64,000 bases of DNA from Corynebacterium lowii (GCF_001412085.1 NZ_LKEV01000001.1:372001-436000); one strand, 5' to 3'. Shown: positions 44,099 through 59,056, counted from the first letter of the stretch. Numbers and translations are program-made. The notes: a model not told the origin generated them from the letters alone.

Positions 44099-44974
44099 AT
44101 GAGCGAGGATTACACCCCCGAGCAGGGTTCCGATTCCCCCCTGTTTGCCGCCGCGAGGGAGGCCATTCAGGATTCCGTGGAGGCCGAGGCACCGGCGAGC
44201 GAGGCGGAGGCCGCGGAAACCGCCGCTCCGGAGGCTGAGAGCGCCGGAACTGACACCGCAGAGGACACTCCTGCCCCCGAGGCAGCAGAGCCGTCCGAGG
44301 CCCCCGCGGCGTCGGAGGAAGATGCTTCCGACGCCGAATATCGCCGCCGCTTGCGCGAGTTCACCCGCGAGCTCAAGAAGAAGCCGGGCCAGTGGTACAT
44401 CATCCAGTGCTACTCCGGTTATGAGAACAAGGTTAAGACCAACCTGGACATGCGCGCCCAGACCCTTGAGGTGGAGGATTCCATCTTTGACGTGGTGGTG
44501 CCGATTGAGCAGGCCATCGAGGTACGCGATGGCAAGCGCAAGATGGTGAAGCGCAAGCTGCTTCCGGGCTACGTGCTGGTGCGCATGGAGATTAACGACC
44601 GCGCCTGGTCCGTGGTGCGCGAGACTCCCGGCGTGACCAGCTTTGTGGGTAACGAGGGCAATGCCACCCCCGTGCGCCACCGCGATGTGGCTAAGTTCCT
44701 CATGCCGCGCGCTGCGGCGGAGGGCGAGCAGCAGGCCACCGGCGGCGAGGCCGAGCAGGTGGTGGCCATGCCGGAGGAGAAGGCCGCTCCCAAGCAGCAG
44801 ATCGACTTCGAGGTGGGCGAGGCCGTCACCATTCTCACCGGCGCCCTGGCCTCTGTTTCCGCCACCATCTCCGACATCGACTATGAGACGGGCAAGCTCC
44901 AGGCGCTCGTTTCCATCTTTGGCCGCGAAACCCCGGTGGAACTCACCGCGGATCAGGTGGAAAAGATCATCTAA
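44099..44974 (+). CDS. nusG: Transcription termination/antitermination factor NusG
   Basis: The 291-residue protein has an acidic, Ala/Glu/Pro-rich N-terminal extension (about 1-90), the NGN domain ([18 protein letters not shown] ... [10 protein letters not shown]) and a C-terminal KOW domain ([19 protein letters not shown]). It binds RNA polymerase and couples it to Rho or ribosomes. ATG 44099 has GGAG at ideal spacing; ATG 44087 is possible. The long N-terminal extension is common in actinobacteria. Confidence 0.95.
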   Translation: MSEDYTPEQGSDSPLFAAAREAIQDSVEAEAPASEAEAAETAAPEAESAGTDTAEDTPAPEAAEPSEAPAASEEDASDAEYRRRLREFTRELKKKPGQWYIIQCYSGYENKVKTNLDMRAQTLEVEDSIFDVVVPIEQAIEVRDGKRKMVKRKLLPGYVLVRMEINDRAWSVVRETPGVTSFVGNEGNATPVRHRDVAKFLMPRAAAEGEQQATGGEAEQVVAMPEEKAAPKQQIDFEVGEAVTILTGALASVSATISDIDYETGKLQALVSIFGRETPVELTADQVEKII

Positions 44975-45209
44975 GACCCGCCACCCGGCCCTGGCCGGGA
45001 GAGCGGCTTGGTAGCGCGGCGGTTGCTGCGCTACCATATTTCTTCGCGTGTGCCATGAAGATGGCGCGCGCACAGAAACATTCATCCCCGGTGGCCGGGT
45101 TACGCGGAGAAGCAGCGCCACATGCTGCGAGCGGGACTCGGCATCCGGACGGTGGGTAGGCGCGCCGTCGATAAGCCTTCCCGCCGGTACCTAGGAAAGA
45201 GAGCGAGCG

Positions 45210-45641
45210 ATGGCAAAGAAGAAAAAGGTTACTGGCTTTATCAAGCTCCAGATCGAGGCGGGCGCCGCTAACCCGGCTCCCCCCGTGGGCCCGGCCCTGG
45301 GTGCTCACGGCGTGAACATCATGGAGTTCTGCAAGGCGTACAACGCCGCCACCGAGAGCCAGCGCGGCAACGTCATCCCGGTGGAGATCACGGTCTACGA
45401 GGATCGCAGCTTTGATTTCAAGCTCAAGACCCCTCCGGCCGCCAAGCTCCTGCTCAAGGCCGCTGGCCTGCAAAAGGGTTCCGGCGTGCCGCACACCAAC
45501 AAGGTGGGTTCCGTGACGATGGCGCAGGTCAAGGAGATTGCCGAGCAGAAGAAGCCGGACCTCAACGCCCGCGACATCGACGCCGCTGCCAAGATCATCG
45601 CCGGTACCGCCCGCTCTATGGGCATCACCGTCGAGGATTAA
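45210..45641 (+). CDS. rplK: 50S ribosomal protein L11
   Basis: The 143-residue L11 has [40 protein letters not shown] at the N terminus and the RNA-binding C-terminal domain ending in [10 protein letters not shown]. It forms the GTPase-associated stalk base. A 235-base leader with a 9-bp hairpin (TGGTAGCGC/GCGCTACCA, about 45009-45037) separates it from nusG; this may serve processing or L1 autoregulation. Confidence 0.98.
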   Translation: MAKKKKVTGFIKLQIEAGAANPAPPVGPALGAHGVNIMEFCKAYNAATESQRGNVIPVEITVYEDRSFDFKLKTPPAAKLLLKAAGLQKGSGVPHTNKVGSVTMAQVKEIAEQKKPDLNARDIDAAAKIIAGTARSMGITVED

Positions 45642-45713
45642 TTTCCCCCAATACCGTGGTAGGGCCAGCTCCGGCCCGCTTACCACAGGATCAGAGTTAA
45701 GGATCTTTGAATT

Positions 45714-46418
45714 ATGAGCAAGAAGTCTAAGGCTTTCCGCGCCGCCGCCGAGGCCGTGGATCAGAAGCACCTGTACAGCCCCCTCCAGGCCGCCAAGCTG
45801 GTCAAGGAGACCTCCTCCAAGAACTTTGACGCCACCGTGGATGTGGCCCTGCGTCTGGGCGTGGACCCCCGCAAGGCCGACCAGCTGGTGCGCGGCACCG
45901 TGAGCCTGCCCAACGGCACGGGTAAGACCGTGCGCGTGGTGGTGTTCGCGGAGGGCCCCAACGCCACCGCCGCCGAGGAGGCTGGCGCCGATGTGGTGGG
46001 CACCGCCGAGCTGATCGAGCGCATCCAGGGCGGCTGGACGGACTTCGACGCCGCCATCGCCACCCCGGATCAGATGGCCAAGGTGGGCCGCGTGGCCCGC
46101 GTGCTGGGTCCCCGCGGCCTCATGCCGAACCCCAAGACCGGCACCGTGACCACCGATGTGGCCAAGGCCGTGAAGGAAATCAAGGGCGGCAAGATCTCCT
46201 TCCGCGTGGACAAGGCTGCTAACCTGCACGCCTCCATCGGCAAGGCCTCCTTCACCGAGCAGCAGCTCGCGGAGAACTACGGTGCCCTGATCGAGGAGCT
46301 TAACCGCCTGAAGCCCTCTTCCTCCAAGGGCATCTACATGAAGAAGATCACCCTTTCTTCCACCACGGGCCCCGGCGTTCCGGTGGATCCCTCCGTGCAG
46401 AAGAACTTTGCGGAGTAA
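45714..46418 (+). CDS. rplA: 50S ribosomal protein L1
   Basis: The 234-residue L1 contains [30 protein letters not shown] and the signature [17 protein letters not shown], with [21 protein letters not shown]. It forms the mobile L1 stalk and often represses its own operon. It follows rplK by 72 bases. Confidence 0.98.
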   Translation: MSKKSKAFRAAAEAVDQKHLYSPLQAAKLVKETSSKNFDATVDVALRLGVDPRKADQLVRGTVSLPNGTGKTVRVVVFAEGPNATAAEEAGADVVGTAELIERIQGGWTDFDAAIATPDQMAKVGRVARVLGPRGLMPNPKTGTVTTDVAKAVKEIKGGKISFRVDKAANLHASIGKASFTEQQLAENYGALIEELNRLKPSSSKGIYMKKITLSSTTGPGVPVDPSVQKNFAE

Positions 46419-46428
46419 TTCTTTGGAA

Positions 46429-46470
46429 ATACATTAAAGCCCTCGCTTTCAAGCGAGGGCTTTAATGTAT
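46429..46470. terminator. Bidirectional terminator between rplA and the lipase gene
   Basis: Two perfect 20-base arms (46429-46448 and 46451-46470) with a TC loop form a hairpin with a GC-rich core and an AT outer part. Each strand therefore gives a GC stem followed by a U-rich run. It lies between convergent genes and should stop both. Confidence 0.9.
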
Positions 46471-47466
46471 CTATACCTGAGCTTGGCGACGCCGCTTCCA
46501 CTGCGGCAGGGAGCCATATCCGGGGAGCACGGTGCCGCGCACCTGGGGGTTAGTGGTGCGGTATTCCCCGGTGATGTCTAATTCCTCCAAGATGAAGTCA
46601 ATAACGCGAGGGGAGTACAGAATAGCGAGGTGATCGCTGAAATCCCGCACCGCACCTTCTTGGACCAGCACATTGCGCACGGTGGCTCCTGGGCCTGCCT
46701 CAAGGAATTGGTTTTGCCAGGGCGTGACAATTTCATCAAAGCGAGTGCACAGCGTGGTGTAACTGACTCCCGGCAGCGTATCTCCGCCGCGGTTGATGTG
46801 GGTCATGGCCTCCGAGCCCACGAGCTGATCCAAGGCGGCGTCGCCAAGCAATTTTTTAATGAGCGGGCGGATACCCGCCCAGCGCTTTTCAATGGCGAGG
46901 CCGAGGGAGCCGATACCGCAGAGAGTGGTGCCGTGATGGCTGGGGGTAATGGCGATGACCTTGCGCACGCGATTGCGGCTGGGGTCCTCGGGATTGGTGC
47001 CGCCGGAATCAGAAAGATACAGGCGGGCCTGGCTCATACCCTGGGAATGGACGAGGAGGTCTACCTGGGAGGCGCCGGTTCGTTCTAGAACGTGGTCGAT
47101 GAAGGCGGCGACTTCCGGCTGAGCCTCAAGGATGCCTTTGGTGCCGTAGATGGAGCGGGGGCGGCCGGTCACGGGGGCGGTATCGCGGCCATAGTTAAAG
47201 GCGAATACGCGGTGGCCTGCGTCCGCAAGTTCTGGGGCGATGCGGCACCAGGTGTTGTAGGAGTTCAGCCACGTTCCGTGAATGAGCACCACGGGAATCT
47301 TGCCGTCCAGGGGAGTATCCCAGTCATTGATCCCCTGGGGCATCCACTCGGGGTGAACGAGGGAGCGCAGGAATGCTGCGAGGAAGTTCTTAGAGGCATG
47401 GACGTTTTCCGTGGAGGAAACGTGAAGCGGAGAGGCCATTGCGTTCATGGTCATGGGGAACACCAT
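46471..47466 (-). CDS. Lipase/esterase of the alpha/beta hydrolase fold
   Basis: The 331-residue protein carries the oxyanion motif VVLIHGTW, the nucleophile elbow LLVHSQGMS (VHSQG instead of GHSQG), ITPSHHGTTLCG, and a late SDHLAIL with the catalytic His. These are features of class I-type bacterial lipases such as LipA/EstA. No clear signal peptide is seen, so a cytosolic or leaderless form is possible, or the start is elsewhere (several in-frame ATGs, the first at 47466). It interrupts the ribosomal protein block on the opposite strand. Confidence 0.82.
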   Translation of the reverse strand: MVFPMTMNAMASPLHVSSTENVHASKNFLAAFLRSLVHPEWMPQGINDWDTPLDGKIPVVLIHGTWLNSYNTWCRIAPELADAGHRVFAFNYGRDTAPVTGRPRSIYGTKGILEAQPEVAAFIDHVLERTGASQVDLLVHSQGMSQARLYLSDSGGTNPEDPSRNRVRKVIAITPSHHGTTLCGIGSLGLAIEKRWAGIRPLIKKLLGDAALDQLVGSEAMTHINRGGDTLPGVSYTTLCTRFDEIVTPWQNQFLEAGPGATVRNVLVQEGAVRDFSDHLAILYSPRVIDFILEELDITGEYRTTNPQVRGTVLPGYGSLPQWKRRRQAQV

Positions 47467-47517
47467 ACAAGGAACAAAAGTATCTCGTTAGTGTTTGGGT
47501 AGAACATAGCCAATTTT

Positions 47518-47545
47518 TTGTTTTCGCGCGGTTGTGGGGTATGGT
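47518..47545 (+). promoter_or_regulatory. rplJL promoter
   Basis: TTGTTT (47518-47523) and TATGGT (47540-47545) are separated by 16 bases. They are placed so that the transcript would begin near 47552 and include the whole L10 leader. Confidence 0.5.
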
Positions 47546-47551
47546 GATTCC

Positions 47552-47791
47552 CGAAGTTTGAATGGTCGCGTTCGCGCGCCTAGCTCAAGTTTCACCAGAG
47601 ACCGTCGGTTATCCGCTTGAGCGGATCGAAGGTTCCCGGTTTACCGGGGCAACCCACGCAGGAGACACTTTCGAGCCACCGCCTCATTCCTCAATGGGGC
47701 AGGCCCCTGTGCTTCCTGCACGGGGGCTTTTTCTTGCGAGAAGGTCTCCGGGCGGAAAACACGACATATAACGAGGAAGGAGGCGAAGTAC
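47552..47791 (+). promoter_or_regulatory. Ribosomal protein L10 leader with attenuator
   Basis: A 240-base untranslated leader precedes rplJ. It is rich in short stems and has the segment around CGCAGGAGACA typical of the L10(L12)4-binding leader. It ends in an intrinsic terminator, GCCCCTGTGC/GCACGGGGGC (47703-47727), followed by TTTTTCTT. Such leaders let excess L10-L12 complex reduce expression of rplJL. The assignment rests on position, structure and remembered leader features. Confidence 0.75.
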
Positions 47792-48307
47792 ATGGCTAAT
47801 CCCAAGAACGAGGCGGATCTGAAGGAACTGAAGAACCGTTTTGCCGAGGCGGATAGCGTGGTGCTCACTGAGTACCGCGGCCTGACCGTGGCGCAGACCA
47901 CCGAGCTGCGCACGGCCCTGGGTACCGATGTCCAGTACTCCGTCGCCAAGAACACCCTTCTCAAGCTGGCCGCCAAGGACAGCGGTATCGAGGGGCTCGA
48001 CGATTACCTGACCGGCCCCACCGCCATCGCCTTCATCAAGGGCGAGGCTGTGGACGCCGCCAAGGCGATGAAGAAGTTTGCCGAGGATAACAAGGCCTTC
48101 ATCGTTAAGGGTGGCTACATGGACGGCGCTGCTCTCACCGCAGAGCAGGTTCAGGCTATCGCTGAGCTCGATAACCGCGAGACCACGCTGGCAAAGCTGG
48201 CTGGCGCCATGAAGGGCAACTTGGCCAAGGCCGCAGGCCTGTTCAATGCCCCCGCTTCTCAGGTTGCGCGCCTCGCGGCTGCGCTTCAAGAGAAGAAGGA
48301 AGCCTAA
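47792..48307 (+). CDS. rplJ: 50S ribosomal protein L10
   Basis: The 171-residue stalk protein has [50 protein letters not shown] and a C-terminal helical tail that anchors L12 dimers. AAGGAGG precedes the ATG. It follows the attenuator leader. Confidence 0.98.
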   Translation: MANPKNEADLKELKNRFAEADSVVLTEYRGLTVAQTTELRTALGTDVQYSVAKNTLLKLAAKDSGIEGLDDYLTGPTAIAFIKGEAVDAAKAMKKFAEDNKAFIVKGGYMDGAALTAEQVQAIAELDNRETTLAKLAGAMKGNLAKAAGLFNAPASQVARLAAALQEKKEA

Positions 48308-48389
48308 TAAAACCGCGCGTTTTCGCGCACCCCATACACACCACCGCGCAGGCCGCTGAGGCCGCGCACATAAAAGAAAGGATGCCATT

Positions 48390-48776
48390 ATGGCTAAGCT
48401 TTCCAAGGACGAGCTGATCGAGGCCTTCAAGGAGATGACCCTGATCGAGCTTTCCGAGTTCGTCAAGGAGTTCGAAGAGGTCTTCGAGGTTACCGCTGCT
48501 GCTCCGGTGGCCGTGGCTGCCGCTGGTGCCCCCGCTGAGGGCGGCGCTGCCGCTGAGGAGAAGGACGAGTTCGACGTCGTGCTGGAGGACGCCGGCGCTA
48601 AGAAGATCGGCGTGATTAAGGCCGTGCGCGAGATCGTTTCCGGCCTGGGCCTGAAGGAGGCCAAGGAGCTGGTGGAGTCCGCTCCCAAGGCTATCCTTGA
48701 GGGTGCTAACAAGGACGACGCCGAGGCTGCCAAGGCTAAGCTGGAGGACGCTGGCGCCAAGGTTTCCCTCAAGTAA
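48390..48776 (+). CDS. rplL: 50S ribosomal protein L7/L12
   Basis: The 128-residue protein has the N-terminal dimerisation domain ([27 protein letters not shown]), an Ala/Gly-rich hinge (about 40-60) and the globular domain with [26 protein letters not shown]. It recruits translational GTPases. Standard spacing after rplJ. Confidence 0.98.
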   Translation: MAKLSKDELIEAFKEMTLIELSEFVKEFEEVFEVTAAAPVAVAAAGAPAEGGAAAEEKDEFDVVLEDAGAKKIGVIKAVREIVSGLGLKEAKELVESAPKAILEGANKDDAEAAKAKLEDAGAKVSLK

Positions 48777-48794
48777 TCTCCTCGATTACTTCAC

Positions 48795-48841
48795 AACCCG
48801 GCTTTCACCCGTGCGGTGGGGCCGGGTTTTTCGTGCCTGAA
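48795..48841 (+). terminator. Terminator after rplL
   Basis: AACCCGGC (48795-48802) pairs with GCCGGGTT (48831-48838), followed by TTTCG. It ends the rplJL transcript. Confidence 0.8.
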
Positions 48842-48939
48842 TATTGACCTTTAATTGTGATTTAAGTATCATTCCTTGAAATTATGGTGCAGGCCTCACT
48901 GTGGGGCGCTCGTTGGTTCGGCACGGTACGCGAGGTGTG

Positions 48940-50220
48940 ATGTCTAAGAAGAACCTCAATCCCTTCCGTCGCGGCGATTATCGCTGGTGGTTCCTCGCGG
49001 AAACCGCCCTGGAATGTTCCGCCAGCCTCGGCCTGGCTATCACGCTGATTCTCGTGCAGGTCACGGGTTCGGTCTCTGCGGCGGGGCTCATCGGCGGCAT
49101 ATCCAGCGCCGTGGCTCTATTAGCTACCTTCCTCGGCGGAGCGCTGGGCGACGCCCTGCCCAGGCGGCGTTTGCTGCTTACCACCGGCTCCTTTTCCCTG
49201 GCGTGCAACCTGCTCCTGACGATTCTCTTGGTGATGGGAATAGCGGGGGTAACAGGGGGAGCGGCGCCGTGGTCGGTTATCGTCGTGGCGCTGCTCTGCG
49301 TTGTGGTGGAGGCGTCGGCTGCCTTCCGCGATCCGGTGCTGGACGCCTCGCTAAAACAGATCATCACCCCGGAGGAGTTTCCCCGCGCCATGAGTGCGGC
49401 ACAGGCGCGCTCCTCCACGCTCTCTATGGCCGGTGCCCCGGCGGCGGGCTGGCTCTTTGCAGTGGCGTCGTTCGTGCCCTTTGCGGTGCGCAGTGTTTGC
49501 GATGTGGTGTCCCTGGTGCTGGTGCGGGCCATTAGGGCGGATATTGGGCCGCGGTTGCACGAGGGCGAGGAACCGCGGCAAAGCCGCAGAAAAATCGCCG
49601 GGCTCACAGGGTTGTGGCGCGCCATCACCTCCTTCTCTGAGGGTTGGCACCACCTGCGTTCCCGCCCGGAGCTCTTTCGCCTTCTGCTCTGTGCCCCGCT
49701 GGTGAACCTCACGGTTTTTGGCACGATGAGCTGGGTGGTCTACCGCCTCACCACGGACGGCCACGGTTCCGCCGTGGTGGGTTTCGCCTCGGCGGGCTTT
49801 GCCATCGGCGGGGTGGTGGGCGCGGCGCTAACCCCGGTGCTCACGGATCGTTTTCCGGCCGGGTGGCTGGTGATCGTGGGGCTGGGCTTTTCGATGTTGG
49901 TGCTGTGCGCGATGTACGCGGTGCCGCGCGAGCCGTGGGTGTTGATGGTTCTGGCGGGTTTCTCCATGCTCTTATCCCCGGCGTTGAACGGGGCGCTCTT
50001 TGGTTATGTCTTTGAGGTGACGGGGGAGGCGCTGCAAAGTCGCGTGATGGCTACCTTTGCCCTCCTGGGTGGGCTCTCCACGGCGCTCGCTCCGGTGCTG
50101 GCTAGTCAGGCGGTGATGCGCGGGGCTGATGCCGCGTTGGGGATTGGCGTGGGGGCCTTGGGTATCGCCGGTGTGGTGTGGCTCGCTTCTAGCTCCCAAG
50201 TGCGGGGTATCGGACACTGA
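48940..50220 (+). CDS. MFS transporter
   Basis: The roughly 426-residue protein has twelve hydrophobic segments and the MFS loop motif GGALGDALPRRRLLL between helices 2 and 3. It belongs to the MFS_3/enterobactin-exporter-like group of drug or metabolite exporters (TGSVSAAGLIGGISSAVALLATFLGG). ATG 48940 has GAGG upstream; GTG 48901 is a longer alternative. The substrate is unknown. It sits between rplL and DUF3068. Confidence 0.85.
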   Translation: MSKKNLNPFRRGDYRWWFLAETALECSASLGLAITLILVQVTGSVSAAGLIGGISSAVALLATFLGGALGDALPRRRLLLTTGSFSLACNLLLTILLVMGIAGVTGGAAPWSVIVVALLCVVVEASAAFRDPVLDASLKQIITPEEFPRAMSAAQARSSTLSMAGAPAAGWLFAVASFVPFAVRSVCDVVSLVLVRAIRADIGPRLHEGEEPRQSRRKIAGLTGLWRAITSFSEGWHHLRSRPELFRLLLCAPLVNLTVFGTMSWVVYRLTTDGHGSAVVGFASAGFAIGGVVGAALTPVLTDRFPAGWLVIVGLGFSMLVLCAMYAVPREPWVLMVLAGFSMLLSPALNGALFGYVFEVTGEALQSRVMATFALLGGLSTALAPVLASQAVMRGADAALGIGVGALGIAGVVWLASSSQVRGIGH

Positions 50221-50263
50221 GCGGGGGAGTATCGCGCCGCGGTGAGCAGGTAACATCGCGGTC

Positions 50264-51232
50264 ATGCTTCCTACCTCTCGTGTTGTGTCCGTGCTCCTCA
50301 TGGGGTTGGGGGCTGCCCTACTGATCGCTGGGCTTTTGGCGCCGCGATTAATCTCCACGGATGGGCGGTTGCCGCTGGATATGGGGGAGCTCACGTGGAC
50401 GCTGCGCGATGATGAGGCGCGTTCGATGGTGCTGGCCGATCCGCAGCGCCCTGTGGTGAATACCCCGGTGACCAAGCAGCGGCACGTGACCTTGGAGGAG
50501 CCCTCCAGCGAGGAGAGCGTGACGGTGCGGGTGGGCACCACGGAACTGCGCGAAAGCCAGCAGCAGGAGGCGGATCGGTTGATCTCCGCCCAGGTGTGGA
50601 GCTACGCGATGGATCGGAGCACCGGGCAGGCGCTGGGGCCTGCCACGCTGAGTCAGCAGCTCGCCAGCCCCACGGCGGAGATCGAGGGTGTAGGGGCGTG
50701 GTGGAAGTTTCCCGCCCAGGTAGAGCAGCGCGCCTACGAGGTCTTTGATGAGACGCTGCGCGCGGGTGCCCCTGCGGAGTTTCAGGAGGCCCAGGAGCGC
50801 GATGGCCGCGAGGTTTATCATTTCCGCCAGGTGATCGAGCCCACGAATATGGCGCAGCGCTATCAGGGAATCTTCCACACCACGGAGTTCGAGGGGGCCG
50901 AGGGGGAGGCTGCGCGTGGCTTCCTTTTCCATTCGGCCACGCGGGATTATTATGTGGATCGGGAATCCGGCCTCGTGGTGGATTTGCATGAAAAGATTGA
51001 TGATTATTACGGCACCGCCGATGGTGCCAAGCGGGAGCAGGTCTTGGCTTTCGACGCCTCCCTGGCCTCCGAGCAGTCCGAGGCCCTGCTGGATGCCGCG
51101 CACAAGGCGACGTCGCGGGGCTCCGTGGGAGCCTGGTCCTGGGCAGGTATCCTGATCGGCACGGTGCTGCTCGTGGTGGGATTGTTGGGTGCGCTGCGGC
51201 CGAGTTCGGGCCGAAACCTTGCGCGTAGATAA
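50264..51232 (+). CDS. DUF3068 family membrane-anchored protein
   Basis: The 322-residue protein has an N-terminal helix (VVSVLLMGLGAALLIAGLLAP), a large extracytoplasmic domain with WSYAMDRSTGQAL, FPAQVEQRAYEVFDETL and YYVDRESGLVVDLHEKIDDYYG, and a C-terminal helix (WAGILIGTVLLVVGLLGAL). This is the actinobacterial DUF3068 family, sometimes labelled porin PorA family. It does not resemble the short C. glutamicum PorA itself. It precedes rpoB, as in other corynebacteria. Confidence 0.87.
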   Translation: MLPTSRVVSVLLMGLGAALLIAGLLAPRLISTDGRLPLDMGELTWTLRDDEARSMVLADPQRPVVNTPVTKQRHVTLEEPSSEESVTVRVGTTELRESQQQEADRLISAQVWSYAMDRSTGQALGPATLSQQLASPTAEIEGVGAWWKFPAQVEQRAYEVFDETLRAGAPAEFQEAQERDGREVYHFRQVIEPTNMAQRYQGIFHTTEFEGAEGEAARGFLFHSATRDYYVDRESGLVVDLHEKIDDYYGTADGAKREQVLAFDASLASEQSEALLDAAHKATSRGSVGAWSWAGILIGTVLLVVGLLGALRPSSGRNLARR

Positions 51233-51426
51233 AAAGTGGTATAGGCTACTTCGTTGCGCTGGAATCCGTCTCTGGAACGCTGAGGAACCTTCGTCGATTG
51301 GCAGAAAAAGCCAATTTGACAAGGTGATTTTGTGCTATCTGGGGGCGGGTATCCACAGCAGTGACAATGCTAAAACTACCAGCGGATATGCCGATTGTTG
51401 GCCCATGCAATCGGCGTCCGCGTGAG

Positions 51427-54400
51427 GTGCTGGAAGGACCCATCTTGGCAGTCTCCCGCCAGACCAAGTCAGTGGCCGATACCCCCGGAGCTCCGAAGCG
51501 TTACTCCTTTGCTAAATATTCGGAGCCTATTGAGATCCCGGGTCTCCTTGACGTGCAGCGTGATTCCTTTGATTGGCTCGTCGGCACGCCCGAGTGGCGC
51601 GCCCGCCAGCAGGAGGAGCGCGGCCCCGAGGCGCGCATCACCAGTGGTCTTGAGGATATTCTCGACGAACTCTCTCCGATTCAGGATTACTCCGGCAACA
51701 TGTCGTTGTCGCTTTCGGAGCCCCGCTTCGAGGATGTGAAGAACTCCATTGAGGAGTCCAAAGACAAGGATATTAATTACTCCGCCCCGCTGTACGTGAC
51801 GGCTGAGTTCATCAATAACGATACCCAGGAGATTAAGTCCCAGACCGTGTTCATCGGTGATTTCCCGATGATGACGGATAAGGGCACGTTCATCGTGAAC
51901 GGCACCGAGCGCGTGGTGGTCTCGCAGCTCGTGCGTTCTCCCGGCGTGTACTTCGATCAGACCATCGACAAGTCCACGGAGCGTCCGCTGCATGCCGTGA
52001 AAGTGATTCCTTCGCGCGGTGCGTGGCTTGAGTTCGACGTCGATAAGCGCGATACCGTCGGTGTGCGCATCGACCGCAAGCGTCGGCAGCCTGTGACTGT
52101 TCTGCTCAAGGCCCTTGGTTGGACGGCCGAGCAGATTCGGGAGCGCTTTGGCTTCTCCGAGATTATGATGTCCACCCTGGAAAATGACGGTGTGGAGAAT
52201 ACTGACCAGGCTCTGCTGGAGATTTACCGCAAGCAGCGCCCCGGTGAGCAGCCCACCCGCGAGCTGGCGCAGTCCTTGCTGGATAACGCCTTCTTCCGCG
52301 CCAAGCGTTACGACCTCGCCAAGGTGGGCCGCTACAAGGTCAACCGCAAGCTGGGTCTGGGCGGCGATCACGACGGCCTGATGACGCTCACGGAAGAGGA
52401 CATCGCCACCACCCTGGAATACCTCGTGCGCCTGCACGCCGGTGAGCGCACTATGACCTCGCCCGCGGGCCAGGTGATCGCGGTGGAGACCGATGACATC
52501 GACCACTTTGGTAACCGCCGCCTGCGCACCGTGGGTGAGCTGATCCAGAACCAGGTGCGCGTGGGTCTTTCCCGCATGGAGCGCGTGGTGCGCGAGCGCA
52601 TGACCACACAGGACGCGGAGTCCATTACTCCTACCTCCCTGATTAACGTGCGCCCGGTTTCGGCCGCGATCCGCGAGTTCTTTGGTACCTCGCAGCTCTC
52701 GCAGTTCATGGACCAGAACAACTCCCTGTCTGGCCTGACCCACAAGCGCCGTCTCTCCGCGCTGGGCCCCGGCGGCCTCTCGCGTGAGCGCGCCGGTATC
52801 GAGGTGCGCGACGTGCACCCCTCGCACTACGGCCGCATGTGCCCCATCGAGACCCCCGAGGGCCCGAACATTGGCCTGATCGGCTCGCTGGCCACCTATG
52901 CCCGCGTGAACCCCTTTGGCTTCATCGAGACGCCGTACCGCAAGGTCGTCGATGGCAAGGTCACCGACGTGGTGGAGTACCTTACCGCCGATGAGGAGGA
53001 TCGCTTTGCCGTAGCCGAGGCCTCCACCGAGGTGGACGCCGAGGGCAACATCACGCAGGGCCGCATCGAGGTGCGCGTGAAGGACGGCGATATTCAGGTG
53101 ACCAACGCGCAGGGCGTGGATTACCTGGACGTTTCCCCGCGCCAGATGGTTTCCGTGGGTACCGCCATGATTCCCTTCCTGGAGCACGACGACGCCAACC
53201 GTGCCCTCATGGGTGCGAACATGCAGAAGCAGGCCGTGCCGCTGCTGCGCTCCGAGGCTCCCCTGGTGGGCACCGGCATGGAGTACCGCGCCGCCTACGA
53301 CGCCGGCGATCTGGTGATCGCCCCGCGCGCGGGCGTGGTGGAGAACGTTTCGGCTGACTTCATCACCGTCATGGACGATGAGGGCCAGCGCGATACCTTC
53401 ATGCTGCGCAAGTTCGAGCGCACCAACCAGGGCACCTGCTACAACCAGAACCCCCTGGTGAACATCGGTGACCGAGTGGAGGCGGGCCAGGTGCTTGCCG
53501 ACGGCCCCGGCACCCACAACGGCGAGATGGCCCTGGGCCGCAACCTGCTCGTGGCCTTTATGCCCTGGGAGGGCCACAACTACGAGGACGCCATCATCCT
53601 CAATCAGCGCGTGGTGGAGGAGGACATTCTCACCTCCATTCACATCGAGGAGCACGAGATCGACGCCCGCGATACCAAGCTGGGCGCCGAGGAGATCACC
53701 CGCGAGATCCCGAACGTCTCCGAGGACGTGTTGCGCGACCTCGACGAGCGCGGCATCGTGCGCATCGGCGCCGACGTGCGCGCGGGCGACATCCTGGTGG
53801 GTAAGGTCACCCCGAAGGGCGAGACGGAGCTGACCCCCGAGGAGCGCCTGCTGCGCGCCATCTTCGGTGAGAAGGCCCGCGAGGTGCGCGATACCTCCCT
53901 GAAGGTGCCCCACGGCGAGACCGGCAAGGTCATCGGCGTGCGCCGCTTCTCCCGCGAGGACGACGATGACCTCGCTGCCGGCGTGAACGAGATGATCCGC
54001 GTGTACGTGGCGCAGAAGCGCAAGATTCAGGACGGCGATAAGCTCGCCGGCCGCCACGGCAACAAGGGCGTGGTGGGCAAGATTCTCCCGCCGGAGGATA
54101 TGCCCTTCATGGCCGATGGCACCCCCGTGGACATCATCTTGAACACCCACGGCGTGCCGCGCCGTATGAACATCGGTCAGGTGCTGGAAACCCACCTCGG
54201 CTGGCTCGCCGCCGCGGGCTGGAAGGTGGACCCCGCCGACGAGAAGAACGCCGACCTGCTCAAGACCCTCCCCGAGGAGCTGTACGACGTCCCGGCGGGC
54301 TCGCTTACCGCGACCCCGGTGTTCGACGGCGCCACCAACGGCGAGGTGGCTGGCCTGCTGGCTAACTCCCGCCCGAACCGCGACGGCGACGTCATGGTGG

Positions 54401-54921
54401 ATGGCAACGGCAAGACCATGCTTCTCGACGGCCGCTCCGGCGAGCCCTTCCCGTACCCGGTCTCCGTGGGCTACATGTACATGCTCAAGCTGCACCACCT
54501 GGTAGACGAGAAGATTCACGCCCGTTCCACCGGCCCGTACTCCATGATTACCCAGCAGCCGCTGGGTGGTAAGGCGCAGTTCGGTGGCCAGCGCTTTGGC
54601 GAGATGGAGGTGTGGGCCATGCAGGCATACGGCGCAGCCTACACCCTTCAGGAGCTGCTCACCATTAAGTCCGATGACGTGATGGGCCGCGTGAAGGTGT
54701 ACGAGGCCATCGTGAAGGGCGAGAACATCCCCGATCCGGGTATCCCCGAATCCTTCAAGGTGTTGCTCAAGGAATTGCAGTCCCTGTGCTTGAACGTGGA
54801 GGTGCTCTCTGCCGATGGCACCCCGATGGAGCTCTCCGGCTCCGATGACGACATGGAAGCGACGACCTCGCTGGGAATCAACCTCTCCCGCGACGAGCGC
54901 TCCGATGCCGACATCGCCTAA
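51427..54921 (+). CDS. rpoB: RNA polymerase subunit beta RpoB
   Basis: The roughly 1164-residue subunit starts [15 protein letters not shown] like other corynebacterial RpoB (GTG 51427); a TTG at 51445 with GGAAGG is an alternative. The rifampicin region reads [20 protein letters not shown] with wild-type Gln, Asp, His and following Ser, so sensitivity is predicted. NNSLSG instead of NNPLS is a lineage variant. Active-site blocks [12 protein letters not shown] and [15 protein letters not shown] are intact. TTGACA at 51316-51321 and TGTGCTATCT (TATCT at 51336) may be its promoter, though the spacing is short. Confidence 0.98.
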   Translation: MLEGPILAVSRQTKSVADTPGAPKRYSFAKYSEPIEIPGLLDVQRDSFDWLVGTPEWRARQQEERGPEARITSGLEDILDELSPIQDYSGNMSLSLSEPRFEDVKNSIEESKDKDINYSAPLYVTAEFINNDTQEIKSQTVFIGDFPMMTDKGTFIVNGTERVVVSQLVRSPGVYFDQTIDKSTERPLHAVKVIPSRGAWLEFDVDKRDTVGVRIDRKRRQPVTVLLKALGWTAEQIRERFGFSEIMMSTLENDGVENTDQALLEIYRKQRPGEQPTRELAQSLLDNAFFRAKRYDLAKVGRYKVNRKLGLGGDHDGLMTLTEEDIATTLEYLVRLHAGERTMTSPAGQVIAVETDDIDHFGNRRLRTVGELIQNQVRVGLSRMERVVRERMTTQDAESITPTSLINVRPVSAAIREFFGTSQLSQFMDQNNSLSGLTHKRRLSALGPGGLSRERAGIEVRDVHPSHYGRMCPIETPEGPNIGLIGSLATYARVNPFGFIETPYRKVVDGKVTDVVEYLTADEEDRFAVAEASTEVDAEGNITQGRIEVRVKDGDIQVTNAQGVDYLDVSPRQMVSVGTAMIPFLEHDDANRALMGANMQKQAVPLLRSEAPLVGTGMEYRAAYDAGDLVIAPRAGVVENVSADFITVMDDEGQRDTFMLRKFERTNQGTCYNQNPLVNIGDRVEAGQVLADGPGTHNGEMALGRNLLVAFMPWEGHNYEDAIILNQRVVEEDILTSIHIEEHEIDARDTKLGAEEITREIPNVSEDVLRDLDERGIVRIGADVRAGDILVGKVTPKGETELTPEERLLRAIFGEKAREVRDTSLKVPHGETGKVIGVRRFSREDDDDLAAGVNEMIRVYVAQKRKIQDGDKLAGRHGNKGVVGKILPPEDMPFMADGTPVDIILNTHGVPRRMNIGQVLETHLGWLAAAGWKVDPADEKNADLLKTLPEELYDVPAGSLTATPVFDGATNGEVAGLLANSRPNRDGDVMVDGNGKTMLLDGRSGEPFPYPVSVGYMYMLKLHHLVDEKIHARSTGPYSMITQQPLGGKAQFGGQRFGEMEVWAMQAYGAAYTLQELLTIKSDDVMGRVKVYEAIVKGENIPDPGIPESFKVLLKELQSLCLNVEVLSADGTPMELSGSDDDMEATTSLGINLSRDERSDADIA

Positions 54922-54991
54922 AGCAAACTAGACCCCTTAGTTCTATCCGCCATTTCAATCCCTCCCACCAGGGGAGGGGAAAGGGAGTTAC

Positions 54992-58993
<4,002 letters not shown>

Positions 58994-59015
58994 GGTTCTT
59001 AGGCTCTAGGGAAAG

Positions 59016-59056
59016 AACTCCCGCCCTCCTGTGATGGAGGGCGGGAGTTTTCTTAT
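59016..59056 (+). terminator. Terminator after rpoC
   Basis: AACTCCCGCCCTCC (59016-59029) pairs with GGAGGGCGGGAGTT (59036-59049) around a 6-base loop, followed by TTCTTATT. A very stable hairpin that ends the rpoBC transcript. Confidence 0.92.

Noticed and set aside
47562..47771. 69-codon open frame inside the L10 leader
   Set aside because: It overlaps the attenuator hairpin, has no ribosome binding site, and the leader structure explains the sequence better.
51469..54519. About 1000-codon open frame antisense to rpoB, with similar ones antisense to rpoC (55520-58507), fusA (60173-62353) and ureC (6334-8454)
   Set aside because: They mirror the codon bias of strongly GC-rich genes on the other strand, have His/Gly/Val-rich composition without any family motif, and lack ribosome binding sites.
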